DNA from: Mariaggregatimicrobium sp964498785
GTDB taxonomy: Bacteria > Zhuqueibacterota > Zhuqueibacteria > Thermofontimicrobiales > Thiofontviventaceae
DNA: 64,000 nucleotides
Assembly: GCA_964498785.1 (NCBI GenBank)
Contig: CAZCJL010000012.1
Span: 24,894-88,893, forward strand
Direction: 5' to 3'
The notes under the pieces are model-generated. The model was not told where the DNA came from. It searched no databases and saw only the letters and a program-made list of their open reading frames with translations. Below are positions 34,870-44,260 of this stretch, piece by piece; positions within the stretch are counted from its first letter, which is position 1; the number at the start of each line of letters is the position of its first letter. Position numbers and translations under genes: made by a program.

Positions 34870-35709
34870 ATGAACAGAGAAAAAAAGCCGGACGACAGAA
34901 AACTACAGCAAGAAATGCTGGATACGGCAATTAGAGAAAACATGAAACGAATTAAACATAAATTAATCGTAATGAGTGGAAAAGGTGGAGTGGGAAAAAG
35001 CACGGTATCAACAAATCTGGCCTATGGATTAATGATGAGCGGATTTAAAGTCGGATTAATGGATACGGATATACACGGCCCATCGTTGGGTAAAATGCTT
35101 GGAATTGAGGGTAAATTTATTCAGCCGGCTGATCAGGGCGGGCTGTTACCCATCGAAGTGAATGGCATTAAGGTTATAACAATGGCTTCTATTATGCAGG
35201 ATTCGGATGCACCGGTTATCTGGCGCGGGCCCTTGAAGATGGGGGCAATAAAGCAGTTTTTAGGAGACATTCACTGGGGCGATCTGGATTATCTGATCAT
35301 CGATTCTCCTCCCGGGACTGGCGATGAACCTCTCAGCGTTTGCCAGTTGATACCGGAAGCAGATGGATCTATAATTGTGACCACTCCGCAGGATGTGGCT
35401 CTGATTGACTCGCGGAAAACAGTTCGGTTTTCACAAGCACTCAAAATACCTATTTTGGGAATTATTGAAAATATGAGCGGCTTTAACTGTCCTCATTGTA
35501 ACAAACCAATCAATCTATTTAAAATTGGCGGGGGAGAGAAGGCTGCAAAGACATTAAATGTGCCGTTTCTTGGCCGAATTCCGATTGATCCGCACATTGT
35601 GGAAACAAGCGATAATGGCGAGGCATTCATTTATTCTTTCGCGAAAACGAAAGCCGGTGAAGCAATGCAGGACATTGTTAATCGAATTATCGTCAAGACA
35701 AAAAATTAG
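34870..35709 (+). CDS. mrp: Mrp/NBP35-family iron-sulfur carrier ATPase
   Basis: 279 aa. Deviant Walker A GKGGVGKST (37-45), DTDIHGPSLGKMLG, SPPGTGDEP, and the cluster-bridging pair CPHC. The DUF59 domain found at the N-terminus of many Mrp proteins is missing; a 30-residue charged helix takes its place, as in NBP35/ApbC short forms. It assembles or transfers [4Fe-4S] clusters in the cytosol. TTGGAGGA lies before the ATG, 13 nt after the NifU-methyltransferase stop, so they are co-transcribed. Confidence 0.93.
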   Translation: MNREKKPDDRKLQQEMLDTAIRENMKRIKHKLIVMSGKGGVGKSTVSTNLAYGLMMSGFKVGLMDTDIHGPSLGKMLGIEGKFIQPADQGGLLPIEVNGIKVITMASIMQDSDAPVIWRGPLKMGAIKQFLGDIHWGDLDYLIIDSPPGTGDEPLSVCQLIPEADGSIIVTTPQDVALIDSRKTVRFSQALKIPILGIIENMSGFNCPHCNKPINLFKIGGGEKAAKTLNVPFLGRIPIDPHIVETSDNGEAFIYSFAKTKAGEAMQDIVNRIIVKTKN

Positions 35710-35981
35710 CGATTATGCGTATTACTGAAATCTTTCACAGCATATAAAATTGAAGTAAACGCTCTAAGAGTTGTTTTTGCAGCGTAATAAAGCATTATAA
35801 AGTTTTATCTCGATCATGTTAAGGTTGGCGTTTGGCACAAATATAGGCAACGGGTTGTCGCACTGTAAGATAAAAAATATTGATTGAACCGACAGATTTG
35901 CACTGTGAACACCAACTTATCATTATACAAAAATTCATCTATCACAAATTTTATTTCATAAGTTATTAGCGAAGGTTTATT

Positions 35982-36986
35982 ATGAAAAATATTTCTCCAA
36001 TGCTTGCCAGGGGTATCATGCTAAATGCTTTAAAAAACATTGGTCTAAAAAAGCCATTGGCCATATCCTTTGAAATTACACATTCCTGTAACGCGAATTG
36101 TTCTCATTGCGATAAAAATGGAATTATTAAAAATGAAAATATCGCACCACCAGAACGATTTGATGAAATCTATCAGGAATTGAAGCCTGTTTTTGCACAG
36201 GTCTCAGGAGGTGAGCCATTGCTTAGAGATGATTATCTGGATATCGTGAAATTATTCCGTAGCCATGGTACCTTGCCGCTTGTTTCATTTGTTTCCAATG
36301 CAGCATTAATGACGCCGGAAAAATACCTGGAGTTGACAAAAGCGGGTGTTGATCAATTCTCCTTTTCTTTGGATATGCCTGATGAGCGACACGATAAAAA
36401 CAGAGCCATTCCCGGGCTATTTAATCACCTTACTGATATTGTCCCGAAAATGACTGCGATGGGCTATTACAATGTCGCGATGATTAGTGTTATTCGAAAA
36501 CAAAGTTTGCCCTATCTTGTTGATATTGCTAAAAAAGCAATGGAATGGAATGCATCCATAACTTTTAGTTCGTACACACAACTTCGTACAAACAGTGATG
36601 AGCATTCCATAAAATCGGAAGAGGATCTGAAATTATTGCGGCAACAAATTGGCGCACTAATCGAAATGAGACGAAACGGCGCACCGATTTTTAATAGTGA
36701 GCCAGTGTTTAAAAACATGATCAAATTTTTTGAAACCAATTCAATCCCGAATTGCAAAACCGGGTATCGACATCACGTTGTCAATCCGGATGGTTCATTT
36801 GTACCATGCGCAATGCACAAAGTCAATTTTAAAACGCATCAGGAACTGGTGGAAAATTTTACCAAGAAAAATACATGCACAGCATGTTATGTTCCGCTGC
36901 GGGCAAATACTGAATTGTCTGTCGGGGATTTGTGGAATGGTTTCGGGTGGCCCTATATAAAAGAGCGGTTTTCACGAGCAAATTAA
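35982..36986 (+). CDS. radical SAM protein with SPASM-like C-terminal cysteines
   Basis: 334 aa. Radical SAM motif CNANCSHC near residue 30, SGGEPLLRDD for SAM binding, FSLDMPDERHDKNR. The C-terminus has a SPASM-like set: NCKTGYRHHVVNPDGSFVPCAMHK and TCTACY. Enzymes of this layout modify peptides, cofactors or heme precursors. It is separated by 272 bp from mrp, so it probably has its own promoter, and it is closed by a strong terminator. No precursor peptide is apparent beside it. A distant PqqD-like gene at 48747 could in principle be a partner, but this is speculation. Confidence 0.85.
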   Translation: MKNISPMLARGIMLNALKNIGLKKPLAISFEITHSCNANCSHCDKNGIIKNENIAPPERFDEIYQELKPVFAQVSGGEPLLRDDYLDIVKLFRSHGTLPLVSFVSNAALMTPEKYLELTKAGVDQFSFSLDMPDERHDKNRAIPGLFNHLTDIVPKMTAMGYYNVAMISVIRKQSLPYLVDIAKKAMEWNASITFSSYTQLRTNSDEHSIKSEEDLKLLRQQIGALIEMRRNGAPIFNSEPVFKNMIKFFETNSIPNCKTGYRHHVVNPDGSFVPCAMHKVNFKTHQELVENFTKKNTCTACYVPLRANTELSVGDLWNGFGWPYIKERFSRAN

Positions 36987-37007
36987 CGGAAATTCTTTCA
37001 TATTTAC

Positions 37008-37040
37008 AAAAAAGGCGCCGTATTGTCGTGCGCCTTTTTT
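37008..37040. terminator. bidirectional terminator
   Basis: AAAAAAGGCGC / GCGCCTTTTTT, a perfect 11-bp arm pair with an 11-nt loop, lies between the convergent radical SAM gene and gatB. A and T tracts in the arms make it work on both strands. Confidence 0.9.
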
Positions 37041-37061
37041 AGTTGACTGAATTGAATTCAA

Positions 37062-38543
37062 TCATTGGTTCAATTTTTCCTGTAATACTTTGTTGACGAG
37101 TTGTGGATTCGCTGTCCCGCGAGTGGCTTTCATAACCTGCCCCACGAGAAAACCGAATAGCTTTTTCTTGCCAGCTTTGTATTTTTCCACCTCTTGCGGA
37201 TTTTCTTCAATGACCTTTTCAATGATTTTAGTGATTTCTACGCTATCAGTCACCTGGGCCAGTCCTTTGGATTCCACGATTTCCTGTGGCGAATCCTGAG
37301 AAACGAGCATTTCTTTGAATACGGTCTTTGCGATGGTACCGGATATCACATTCTGCTGGATTATTATAAGCAATTCAGAAAGACGTTTCGCATCGATTGA
37401 AAATTCGCGAATATCTTGTTTTGTCTCATTCAGTGCTCGCAACACTTCTCCCATCACCCAGTTACTTGCTAATTTAGCATCGATTACTTTTTCAGCGACG
37501 TCCTCAAAATAATCTGCCACGGCGCAGTTATCCGTTAGAATATCGGCATCATATTCGGGGAGTTGATAGTGTTCAATAAAACGGCGCCGGCGCACAGCCG
37601 GAAGCTCGGGCATACTATCATGAACCTCCTGCATCCATTGTTCATCAACTTCTAACGGTAGCAGATCTGGTTCCGGAAAATAGCGATAATCGTGCGCCTT
37701 TTCTTTTAATCGCATTGGCACTGCAATCGAATTCCGCTCATCCCACAACAACGTTTCCTGCCTGACGGTGTCACCTTTTTTTATGATGTCAATTTGCCGG
37801 CCGATCTCAAATTCCAGGGCTTTTTGTACGCCATGGAACGAATTCATATTTTTCATCTCGGTTTTCACCCCAAGTTTAGTGGCGCCTTTTGGTCGAACCG
37901 AAATGTTTGCATCACAACGCAGGCTGCCTTCCTCCATGTTTCCATCACAGATTTCAAGATATATCAGGATTTGTCGCAATCCACTGAGATACGCGTATGC
38001 TTCTTCAGGCGAGCGGATATCAGGTTCGCTCACAATTTCTATTAACGGAACGCCGCAGCGATTTACGTCTACCAGAGTCTCATCGTGATTCACCCACTGC
38101 TCTGCATGGATCGATTTACCGGCGTCTTCTTCCAGATGAATCCGTGTGATGCCAATTTTTTTTGCTTTCTCCTGAACCCAAATCTCAAGATAACCATCAA
38201 GACAAAGTGGTTCCTCGAATTGAGAAATTTGATAACCTTTGGGAAGATCAGGATAAAAATAATTTTTCCGGGCAAAAATTGAGCGCTTTGCAATTTTACA
38301 ATTTGTGGCACGTCCTATTTTTAGGGCATATTCTACAACAGTTTTATTTAGCACAGGCAACACGCCCGGCATACCCAGGCAAACAGGGCAGACTTGTGAA
38401 TTGGGATCAGCGCCGAATTTGGTGCTGCACCGACAAAATATTTTTGATTCTGTTAAAAGTTGAGCGTGTATTTCAAGGCCAATGACAGGTTCGAATTCCA
38501 TTTTTTGACTTTTATTTGATTGATGAATCTGGTTATTGTGCAT
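37062..38543 (-). CDS. gatB: Asp/Glu-tRNA(Asn/Gln) amidotransferase subunit B
   Basis: 493 aa. GatB core with EPVIGLEIHAQL, the zinc cysteines (FCRCSTKFG, VCPVCLG), HLEEDAGKS and DANISVRPKG. A C-terminal YqeY-like tRNA-binding domain is present (ending GQVMKATRGTANPQLVNKVL). It transfers ammonia from GatA to mischarged tRNA. The ATG at 38543 overlaps the end of gatA by 11 nt; an internal Met (38501) before EFEPVIGLEIH would be the family-typical start. No gatC is seen in the window. Last gene of the long minus-strand operon. Confidence 0.96.
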   Translation of the reverse strand: MHNNQIHQSNKSQKMEFEPVIGLEIHAQLLTESKIFCRCSTKFGADPNSQVCPVCLGMPGVLPVLNKTVVEYALKIGRATNCKIAKRSIFARKNYFYPDLPKGYQISQFEEPLCLDGYLEIWVQEKAKKIGITRIHLEEDAGKSIHAEQWVNHDETLVDVNRCGVPLIEIVSEPDIRSPEEAYAYLSGLRQILIYLEICDGNMEEGSLRCDANISVRPKGATKLGVKTEMKNMNSFHGVQKALEFEIGRQIDIIKKGDTVRQETLLWDERNSIAVPMRLKEKAHDYRYFPEPDLLPLEVDEQWMQEVHDSMPELPAVRRRRFIEHYQLPEYDADILTDNCAVADYFEDVAEKVIDAKLASNWVMGEVLRALNETKQDIREFSIDAKRLSELLIIIQQNVISGTIAKTVFKEMLVSQDSPQEIVESKGLAQVTDSVEITKIIEKVIEENPQEVEKYKAGKKKLFGFLVGQVMKATRGTANPQLVNKVLQEKLNQ

Positions 38544-39969
38544 TTAATTGGGTTTCAAGAAAATGTGCAACTTGAAAGATGCTATTTTCATTAAAAGGAG
38601 CCGCAAGCAGTTGTAATCCGATGGGCAGCCCAACGTTATCTCTTCCACAAGGTAGCGACATTCCTGGTATGCCTGCAAGATTTGCAGTGACAGTGTAAAT
38701 ATCGGACAGGTACATCTCCAATGGATTGTTTACTTTTTCACCGATTTTAAACGCAGTTGTGGGCGTGGTTGGTGTGAGCAAACAATCGCAGTGCGTAAAT
38801 GCTTCATCAAAATCACGTTTTATAAGTGTTCGTACCTTTTGTGCTCTTCGGTAGTATTTATCATAATACCCGGCGGCCAGCGCATAAGTTCCTAGCATAA
38901 TGCGGCGTTTCACTTCGGTTCCAAAACCCTGGCTGCGAGATTTGATGTACATGTCTTCCAACGAATGAACATTATCTGCGCGTACGCCATAACGTGCACC
39001 ATCATAACGTTCCAGGTTTGATGATGCTTCTGCTGTGGCGAGGATATAATAATCGGCAACAGCATGATCTGTATGTGGCAACGATACTGACCGAACCTGT
39101 GCTCCGCTTTCTTTCAGCATCTCAACGGCATTTTCAATTGAATTACGGATTGAAGTGTCCAAACCTTCTTTGAAATAGTCATCCGGAATACCGATTGTTA
39201 AACCGGCGACGCCTTTACCCAGGCTTTTTGTATAATCCGGGACTTCCACATTAGCAGATGTAAAATCGCGCTCATCATATCCGGCGATGATCTCCAAGAT
39301 GCGGGCGCAATCTTCCACATTTGTAGCAAACGGACCAATCTGGTCGAGCGAAGATGCATACGCCACAAGGCCAAAGCGGGACACGCGACCATACGTTGGT
39401 TTCAATCCGACGACTCCGCAAAACGCTGCCGGTTGACGAATCGAACCGCCGGTATCAGAACCAAGCGCTGCCTCAGCCATTCCTGCGGCAACAGCGACAG
39501 CGGAGCCACCCGATGATCCGCCTGGTACGCGTGCTGGATCCATGGGATGTCGCACTGGTCCGTACCAGGACGTTTCGCTGGATGATCCCATCGCGAATTC
39601 GTCCATATTTGTTTTGCCGATAATAATAACATCTTCGGCTTCCAATTTTTTAATGACAGTCGCGCTAAATGGCGGAATAAAATTACTCAAAATCCGGGAG
39701 GCGCAAGTGGTTTTTACTTTCTTGACATGAATATTGTCTTTTACAGCCAGAATCAGCCCTGCAAGTTTTCCGGCTTTTCCCTGGCGAATTTTAGAATCAA
39801 TCTGCGCAGCTTGTTTTAACGCTCGCTGTTTTAAAATAGAAATGAAGGCATTGTACTGCGTGCCTTCATTTACAGTATTTAAAAAAGATGTGGCAATATC
39901 TGTTGCAGTTATTTCTTTATCAAATAACCTCTGCCGATACGCCCTGTAGGGTATTCTCTCGAATTTCAA
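38533..39969 (-). CDS. gatA: Asp/Glu-tRNA(Asn/Gln) amidotransferase subunit A
   Basis: 478 aa, an amidase-signature enzyme. The Ser-cisSer-Lys triad is visible: Lys in LAVKDNIH and the serines in PGGSSGGSAVAVAAG and GSDTGGSIRQPAAFCG. It hydrolyses glutamine to feed ammonia to GatB. Length and order are normal. It starts 17 nt after the second tatA-like gene and overlaps gatB. Confidence 0.96.
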   Translation of the reverse strand: MKFERIPYRAYRQRLFDKEITATDIATSFLNTVNEGTQYNAFISILKQRALKQAAQIDSKIRQGKAGKLAGLILAVKDNIHVKKVKTTCASRILSNFIPPFSATVIKKLEAEDVIIIGKTNMDEFAMGSSSETSWYGPVRHPMDPARVPGGSSGGSAVAVAAGMAEAALGSDTGGSIRQPAAFCGVVGLKPTYGRVSRFGLVAYASSLDQIGPFATNVEDCARILEIIAGYDERDFTSANVEVPDYTKSLGKGVAGLTIGIPDDYFKEGLDTSIRNSIENAVEMLKESGAQVRSVSLPHTDHAVADYYILATAEASSNLERYDGARYGVRADNVHSLEDMYIKSRSQGFGTEVKRRIMLGTYALAAGYYDKYYRRAQKVRTLIKRDFDEAFTHCDCLLTPTTPTTAFKIGEKVNNPLEMYLSDIYTVTANLAGIPGMSLPCGRDNVGLPIGLQLLAAPFNENSIFQVAHFLETQLNAQ

Positions 39970-39986
39970 AACATAAACCTGATCAA

Positions 39987-40202
39987 TTATTCAGTTTTAC
40001 TCTTTTCTTTTTTCTCGTCGATTTTCGGAATATCGTCTTCTGTAATTTCTTTTGTGGCCTTTTTAAATTCTTTAATCCCCTGGCCTAATCCTTTTGCCAA
40101 TTCCGGGAGTTTTTTAGCTCCGAAAAAAATAACCAGAATCAACAAAATAAAAATTAATTCTTGAAAGCCAATCGGCCCCATAAAACCTAGAAAGGATAAC
40201 AT
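39987..40202 (-). CDS. tatA: TatA/E-family twin-arginine translocase subunit
   Basis: 71 aa. N-terminal membrane helix (about 12-30, FQELIFILLILVIFFGAKKLP), the conserved FG hinge, an amphipathic helix (KLPELAKGLGQGIKEFKKA) and an acidic/basic tail. It forms the pore of the Tat system that exports folded proteins. A paralogue lies 24 nt upstream; tatC is not in the window. Confidence 0.92.
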   Translation of the reverse strand: MLSFLGFMGPIGFQELIFILLILVIFFGAKKLPELAKGLGQGIKEFKKATKEITEDDIPKIDEKKEKSKTE

Positions 40203-40226
40203 ATTATTTTCCTCCGTTTCCAGCAG

Positions 40227-40412
40227 TTATTTAAAATCTTTTTTAATTTCGTCAATATTGAATTCATCTTTTACTTCGTCAAGCGCTTTCCTGAACTGCC
40301 TGACTGCTTTCCCCAAACCGCGAGCCAATTCGGGTAATCTGTTTTTTCCGAAAACAATTAAAATCACGAACAGGATAAAAATTAGCTCCGGAGTTCCGAT
40401 AGACCCAAACAT
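40227..40412 (-). CDS. TatA/E-family twin-arginine translocase subunit (paralogue)
   Basis: 61 aa. Same layout as the following gene: PELIFILFVILIVFGKNRLPELARGLGKAVRQFRKA. The two differ in tail and helix residues, so they are old duplicates or TatA and TatB/E equivalents. The absence of TatC nearby means the partner is elsewhere. Confidence 0.92.
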   Translation of the reverse strand: MFGSIGTPELIFILFVILIVFGKNRLPELARGLGKAVRQFRKALDEVKDEFNIDEIKKDFK

Positions 40413-40501
40413 AAATGCATTTCTCCTTTTGTAAATACCAACACTGATTAAACGATTTGGAATTAGAAATCGTTCAATAAATTTTACAGCTCGCCCCTTT
40501 T

Positions 40502-40780
40502 TTAGAAATGCCGCTCACTATGATACCAGCGTAAAATATAAGCAGATATTACAATCCCGATCACTCCGATGACATTTAATTTAAGTGAAAGTCCCAATGT
40601 AAATGTAAATACACCCAAGTTCAGGGTAAACGGTTCAAAGCCAAGAAGGGCGGCTCTTAAAAAGAATTGTTCCACTACTCCGGTGGGGAGCACGTAAGCG
40701 ATTAATTCTCCTAATGCAGTACCAATAACAGCGCCAATAATCAGTATGAGTAGCATAAAGCTTATTGATATTTTTCTCAT
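40502..40780 (-). CDS. DUF4321-like small membrane protein
   Basis: 92 aa. Two membrane helices (about 5-32 and 65-85). The conserved middle PFTLNLGVFTFTLGLSLK followed by LNVIGVIGIVIS matches DUF4321 as I remember it. Function unknown; it often lies among housekeeping genes, here between pssA and the tat genes with gaps of 78 and 89 nt. Confidence 0.7.
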   Translation of the reverse strand: MRKISISFMLLILIIGAVIGTALGELIAYVLPTGVVEQFFLRAALLGFEPFTLNLGVFTFTLGLSLKLNVIGVIGIVISAYILRWYHSERHF

Positions 40781-40858
40781 TTACTGCACCATTATATAAA
40801 AATGATAAAATGCGAATTTAAGATAAGAAAAAAAGAAACGAAAAACAACAACAATTTT

Positions 40859-41632
40859 TTATTCCTCTTTTTTCGGTCTCCTTCTCTGTCGTGATGATTT
40901 TTTGTTGTTTTGATTATCATCATCAGTCTCTCCGTTTGATTTGAAAAGTTTATATAAAAACATAAGAATACCGTATAAAGTGTAGCCAATCGTCATGGGA
41001 TACATCGTTTGGTGCGGAAAGAGCATCAAAAGAATGAAACACAGTATAACAAAGAGAATCAGGGAAGAATGTTTTCGTCCGGCTTTAAAAGTCATTTTAG
41101 GGAAAGTGGGGTATTCAATTGTGCTGACCATTAAAATACAGACGACTGTCAACTGAGGAATGATAAAACGAGTTAAGTGTATTTCGTCCCAGAAATAATT
41201 GTTAAAAATAGCGAATGATATAAAACTGATTGCGGCAACTGGTATGGGTAATCCCGAAAAGTTAGATTTTTCAAAGCCAACCAATTGAATATTAAACCGA
41301 GCGAGCCGTATGCCGCCGAAAATTAACGGAGAAAAACTAATAATTACCCCCAGAATTCCCATTTTATTAAAATAAATATTATACAATAAAATTGACGGCG
41401 CTACTCCAAAAGAAATGACATCAGCTATTGAATCGAATTCAACGCCAAAATTGCTTGCAGTGTTCATCATGCGAGCTAAACGGCCATCAAGTGAATCAAA
41501 GATAGCGGCTAGAAAAACCAGCCAACAGGCTGTGATATAATTACCTTCTATAATTTTTAGGATTGCGAGATAACCACAGAAAATATTAAAAGCAGTAAAA
41601 AGACTTGGAATAAATGTTTTTTTATTTTTCAT
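40859..41632 (-). CDS. pssA: CDP-diacylglycerol-serine O-phosphatidyltransferase
   Basis: 257 aa, multi-helix inner-membrane enzyme. The CDP-alcohol phosphotransferase motif is complete: DSLDGRLARMMN, then FGVEFDSIADV, giving DG..AR........G...D...D. It makes phosphatidylserine from CDP-diacylglycerol and serine. The C-terminal tail is unusually basic and polar (DDDNQNNKKSSRQRRRPKKE). It overlaps the upstream psd gene by 11 nt, so product and next enzyme are made together. Confidence 0.93.
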   Translation of the reverse strand: MKNKKTFIPSLFTAFNIFCGYLAILKIIEGNYITACWLVFLAAIFDSLDGRLARMMNTASNFGVEFDSIADVISFGVAPSILLYNIYFNKMGILGVIISFSPLIFGGIRLARFNIQLVGFEKSNFSGLPIPVAAISFISFAIFNNYFWDEIHLTRFIIPQLTVVCILMVSTIEYPTFPKMTFKAGRKHSSLILFVILCFILLMLFPHQTMYPMTIGYTLYGILMFLYKLFKSNGETDDDNQNNKKSSRQRRRPKKEE

Positions 41633-42269
41633 TGATTTTTCCGATTACAGATTCTCCCCCCTTAACATGCTCGTTGACGTTAACTGTAATTTGTATTTCT
41701 TTCTCAAGAAAGATATCAACCCTTGATCCGAATTTAATCAAACCGAATCGTTTTCCTTTATTGACCTGACGTCCTTCACGAACATTACAAACGATCCGGC
41801 GGGCAAGGATACCGGCAATCTGTTTAAAAACGATTGTGCAGCGATCATTTTTAATGCCAATAACAGTTTGCTCGTTATCAGTCGTCGCGATATCCTGAAA
41901 TGCCGGAAAAAATTTGCCTCGATGATAATTAAAGTGTGCCACCAGTCCATTGATTGGAATGCGGTTCACATGAACATCCAGGACAGACATAAAAATACTA
42001 ATTCGATTTACTTTTTTCTTTAATAGTTCAGGCTCATAATCCTCTATAATCTCAATCACTTTGCCGTCTGCAGGGGAAATAATTAAATTATCGCCTTCGG
42101 GAATTCGCCGTTCAGGATCTCGAAAGAAGTAAAGTGAAAATAAAAGAAATAGCCAACATAGCCCAGTAAATCCGATAAGTAAAATGTTTCCCGATACCCA
42201 GGAACCCAATGTTATTATTACAGAAAATAAAAGGAGAGCCAGGATAAATCCTAAACCTTCTTTAGCCAA
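41622..42269 (-). CDS. psd: phosphatidylserine decarboxylase proenzyme
   Basis: 215 aa, the short (archaeal/Gram-positive-like) class. Two N-terminal membrane helices (5-40), then the catalytic domain with ISPADGKVIEI, FMSVLDVHVNRIPI and the self-cleavage site FGSRVD near residue 180, where Ser becomes the pyruvoyl group. It converts phosphatidylserine to phosphatidylethanolamine in the inner membrane. It starts 19 nt after purC. Confidence 0.93.
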   Translation of the reverse strand: MAKEGLGFILALLLFSVIITLGSWVSGNILLIGFTGLCWLFLLFSLYFFRDPERRIPEGDNLIISPADGKVIEIIEDYEPELLKKKVNRISIFMSVLDVHVNRIPINGLVAHFNYHRGKFFPAFQDIATTDNEQTVIGIKNDRCTIVFKQIAGILARRIVCNVREGRQVNKGKRFGLIKFGSRVDIFLEKEIQITVNVNEHVKGGESVIGKINEK

Positions 42270-42288
42270 GTGAGTTCATCTCCTAAAA

Positions 42289-42999
42289 TTAGTTTTTAAA
42301 AATTTGATTAAAAATGTCTTCATATACTTTTTCTGCTGCCGTATTACCGGAGTTTATTTTGTCGATTCCCTGTTTTTCTTGAGTTTCTGCATCCCATAAT
42401 CGGCAAGTATCCGGACTTATTTCGTCACCCAAAACGATTTTATCTTTAGTCCGTCCGAATTCTAATTTGAATTCAACCAGGCGTAATCCCCGTCTGGTGA
42501 AAAAAGATTTTAAAACTGCATTTATTTTTGATGAATAACGTTCAATCAAACTAATTTCATCAGCCGTTGCCATGCCGAATGCAACAACATGCCCATTATT
42601 AATCATTGGATTATCCAATGCAGGTTTTTTAAGGAACATTTCGACGATAGGCAGCTCTAATTTTTCACCGTCTTTCAGATCGAAACGTTTGCTAAACGCA
42701 CCGGTAGCAACATTATGAACAGAAATTTCGATTGGAATCATTTCCAATTTTTTTACTAACATTTCTTTATTGCTAATTGATTTAACAAAATGCGTGGGAA
42801 TGTGAAATCCTTCCAAATATTCAAAAAGATGCCCGCAAATTTGATTATTAATAGCACCCTTTCCCTTAACCGTGCTTTTCGACTCGCTGCCAATAATGAC
42901 AGTATCCAAAAATTCCTGAATGATATGTTCAGGTTCGTCGGTCGAATAAAGCTTCTTCGAGCTCCCTTCTAAAATCTTTTTTTTCTTTTTCAAGGTCAT
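42289..42999 (-). CDS. purC: SAICAR synthetase
   Basis: 236 aa, the usual single-domain length. KGKGAINNQI, IPIEISVHNVATGAFSKR, KLEFGRTKD and GDEISPDTCRLWDAET are family signatures of ATP and substrate binding. It joins CAIR and aspartate in purine synthesis, in the cytosol. It is embedded between htrA and psd in the operon, without other pur genes nearby. Confidence 0.96.
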   Translation of the reverse strand: MTLKKKKKILEGSSKKLYSTDEPEHIIQEFLDTVIIGSESKSTVKGKGAINNQICGHLFEYLEGFHIPTHFVKSISNKEMLVKKLEMIPIEISVHNVATGAFSKRFDLKDGEKLELPIVEMFLKKPALDNPMINNGHVVAFGMATADEISLIERYSSKINAVLKSFFTRRGLRLVEFKLEFGRTKDKIVLGDEISPDTCRLWDAETQEKQGIDKINSGNTAAEKVYEDIFNQIFKN

Positions 43000-43035
43000 C
43001 TCTCCATGAATTTTTTCACAAGCAAATTTTTAAGA

Positions 43036-44247
43036 TTACCCTGGTAATTTCTCCAGTTGTATTTTTACGATAACATATTTTTGATCTCTAAAAATTTTTA
43101 ATTTAAGTTCATCCCCGCCTTTTATATCCATATTCTCAATGACGCTCCAGATATCTCTGGTATTTTGAATTTTATTATCGTTTACTTCAACGATAATATC
43201 TCCAATCTTCAGGCTTGCTTTTTCAGCAGGGCTGTTTGGTTCGATATTAGAGATAATTACGCCCAGTCGGTCTTTTTTTCCTAAATAGCGAGCAATAAGC
43301 GGATTAAGATCTTCAACCTCTAATCCCGTCCAGAATGAGCGGTTTACAGCGCCATATTCTTTTAAATCGCGGACTATTTTTTTAACCCGGTTAATGGGCA
43401 GAGCGAATCCCAGTCCGATGGAAGCTGTCATTGTCTCGCTACCAGAGTAAATAAACGTATTTACGCCAATGACTTCTCCCAGGCAGTTTACCAGTGGACC
43501 GCCGCTGTTTCCTCCGTTAATTGAAGCATCCGTTTGGATCATGTCTTGATAAATACGTTGATTATCCTGTTTACCAAAATCCCGATCCAAAGCGCTGATA
43601 ATGCCAATGGTAACGGATGGGTGCGCTCCGATCTCAAATAAGCCAAAAGGGTTTCCAATCGCAATGGACCACTCTCCTATCATTAAATCATTAGAATTTC
43701 CCAGAATAGTGTACGGAAATTTTCGGCGACCGCTGATTTTTAATAGTGCAATATCTGAAACATAATCTGCAGCAATGATTTCTGCCTCGTATTTGGTTTT
43801 ATCCGGTAATGTAACAATTATTTTACTGGCGTCATGCACAACATGTTCATTGGTAACAATATAGCCGTCCGGTGAAATGATAAAACCGGAGCCCAGTCCC
43901 TTTACTAACCGTTGTCGTTGAAGCTCCGGGAAGAAAAACTGTAAAAACGGATCGTCTGAAAACGGACCGCGGGCGCGATATTGTTTAATTTGGGTGACGT
44001 TAATTCCAACAACTGCTGGACTCACTTTTGAAACAGCGCGCGTAATTGCGTTCTCACGGGATGCAGCCGTTTGTTGAAGCGTGGCTTCTTTTATTGGTGG
44101 AGTTATGGAAACAGTAGCTGAATCCAGACTCGGGCTGGAATAAAATAATTCTCTTACGCCGCTGGGTTGAAATTTTGTAAGTACAAACATACCAACGACG
44201 CCACCAATTACAAAAAAGATAAACGGAGCTAAAAATTTTTTTAACAT
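43036..44247 (-). CDS. HtrA/Deg-family periplasmic serine protease with one PDZ domain
   Basis: 403 aa. N-terminal hydrophobic anchor (8-24), trypsin-like domain with the triad H135 (TNEHVVHD), D165 (SDIALLK) and S248 (GGNSGGPL), and a single PDZ domain (about 310-400, GVIISNIEPNSPAEKASLKIGD). One PDZ domain plus an anchor makes it DegS-like in layout. It degrades or cleaves misfolded or signalling proteins in the periplasm. It begins 13 nt after the fsa gene. Confidence 0.93.
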   Translation of the reverse strand: MLKKFLAPFIFFVIGGVVGMFVLTKFQPSGVRELFYSSPSLDSATVSITPPIKEATLQQTAASRENAITRAVSKVSPAVVGINVTQIKQYRARGPFSDDPFLQFFFPELQRQRLVKGLGSGFIISPDGYIVTNEHVVHDASKIIVTLPDKTKYEAEIIAADYVSDIALLKISGRRKFPYTILGNSNDLMIGEWSIAIGNPFGLFEIGAHPSVTIGIISALDRDFGKQDNQRIYQDMIQTDASINGGNSGGPLVNCLGEVIGVNTFIYSGSETMTASIGLGFALPINRVKKIVRDLKEYGAVNRSFWTGLEVEDLNPLIARYLGKKDRLGVIISNIEPNSPAEKASLKIGDIIVEVNDNKIQNTRDIWSVIENMDIKGGDELKLKIFRDQKYVIVKIQLEKLPG

Positions 44248-44260
44248 GTTACACCTTGTT

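Noticed and set aside
35834..35848. Possible sigma-54 promoter TTGGCACAAATATAGGC before the second radical SAM gene
   Set aside because: The spacing between GG and GC is 11 nt instead of 10 and the -12 half does not match TTGC. Sigma-54 does not tolerate such spacing changes well.
40792..40989. 65-aa frame inside the pssA 3' region
   Set aside because: It is another frame of the basic, A-rich pssA tail. pssA has the conserved enzyme motif and overlaps psd correctly.
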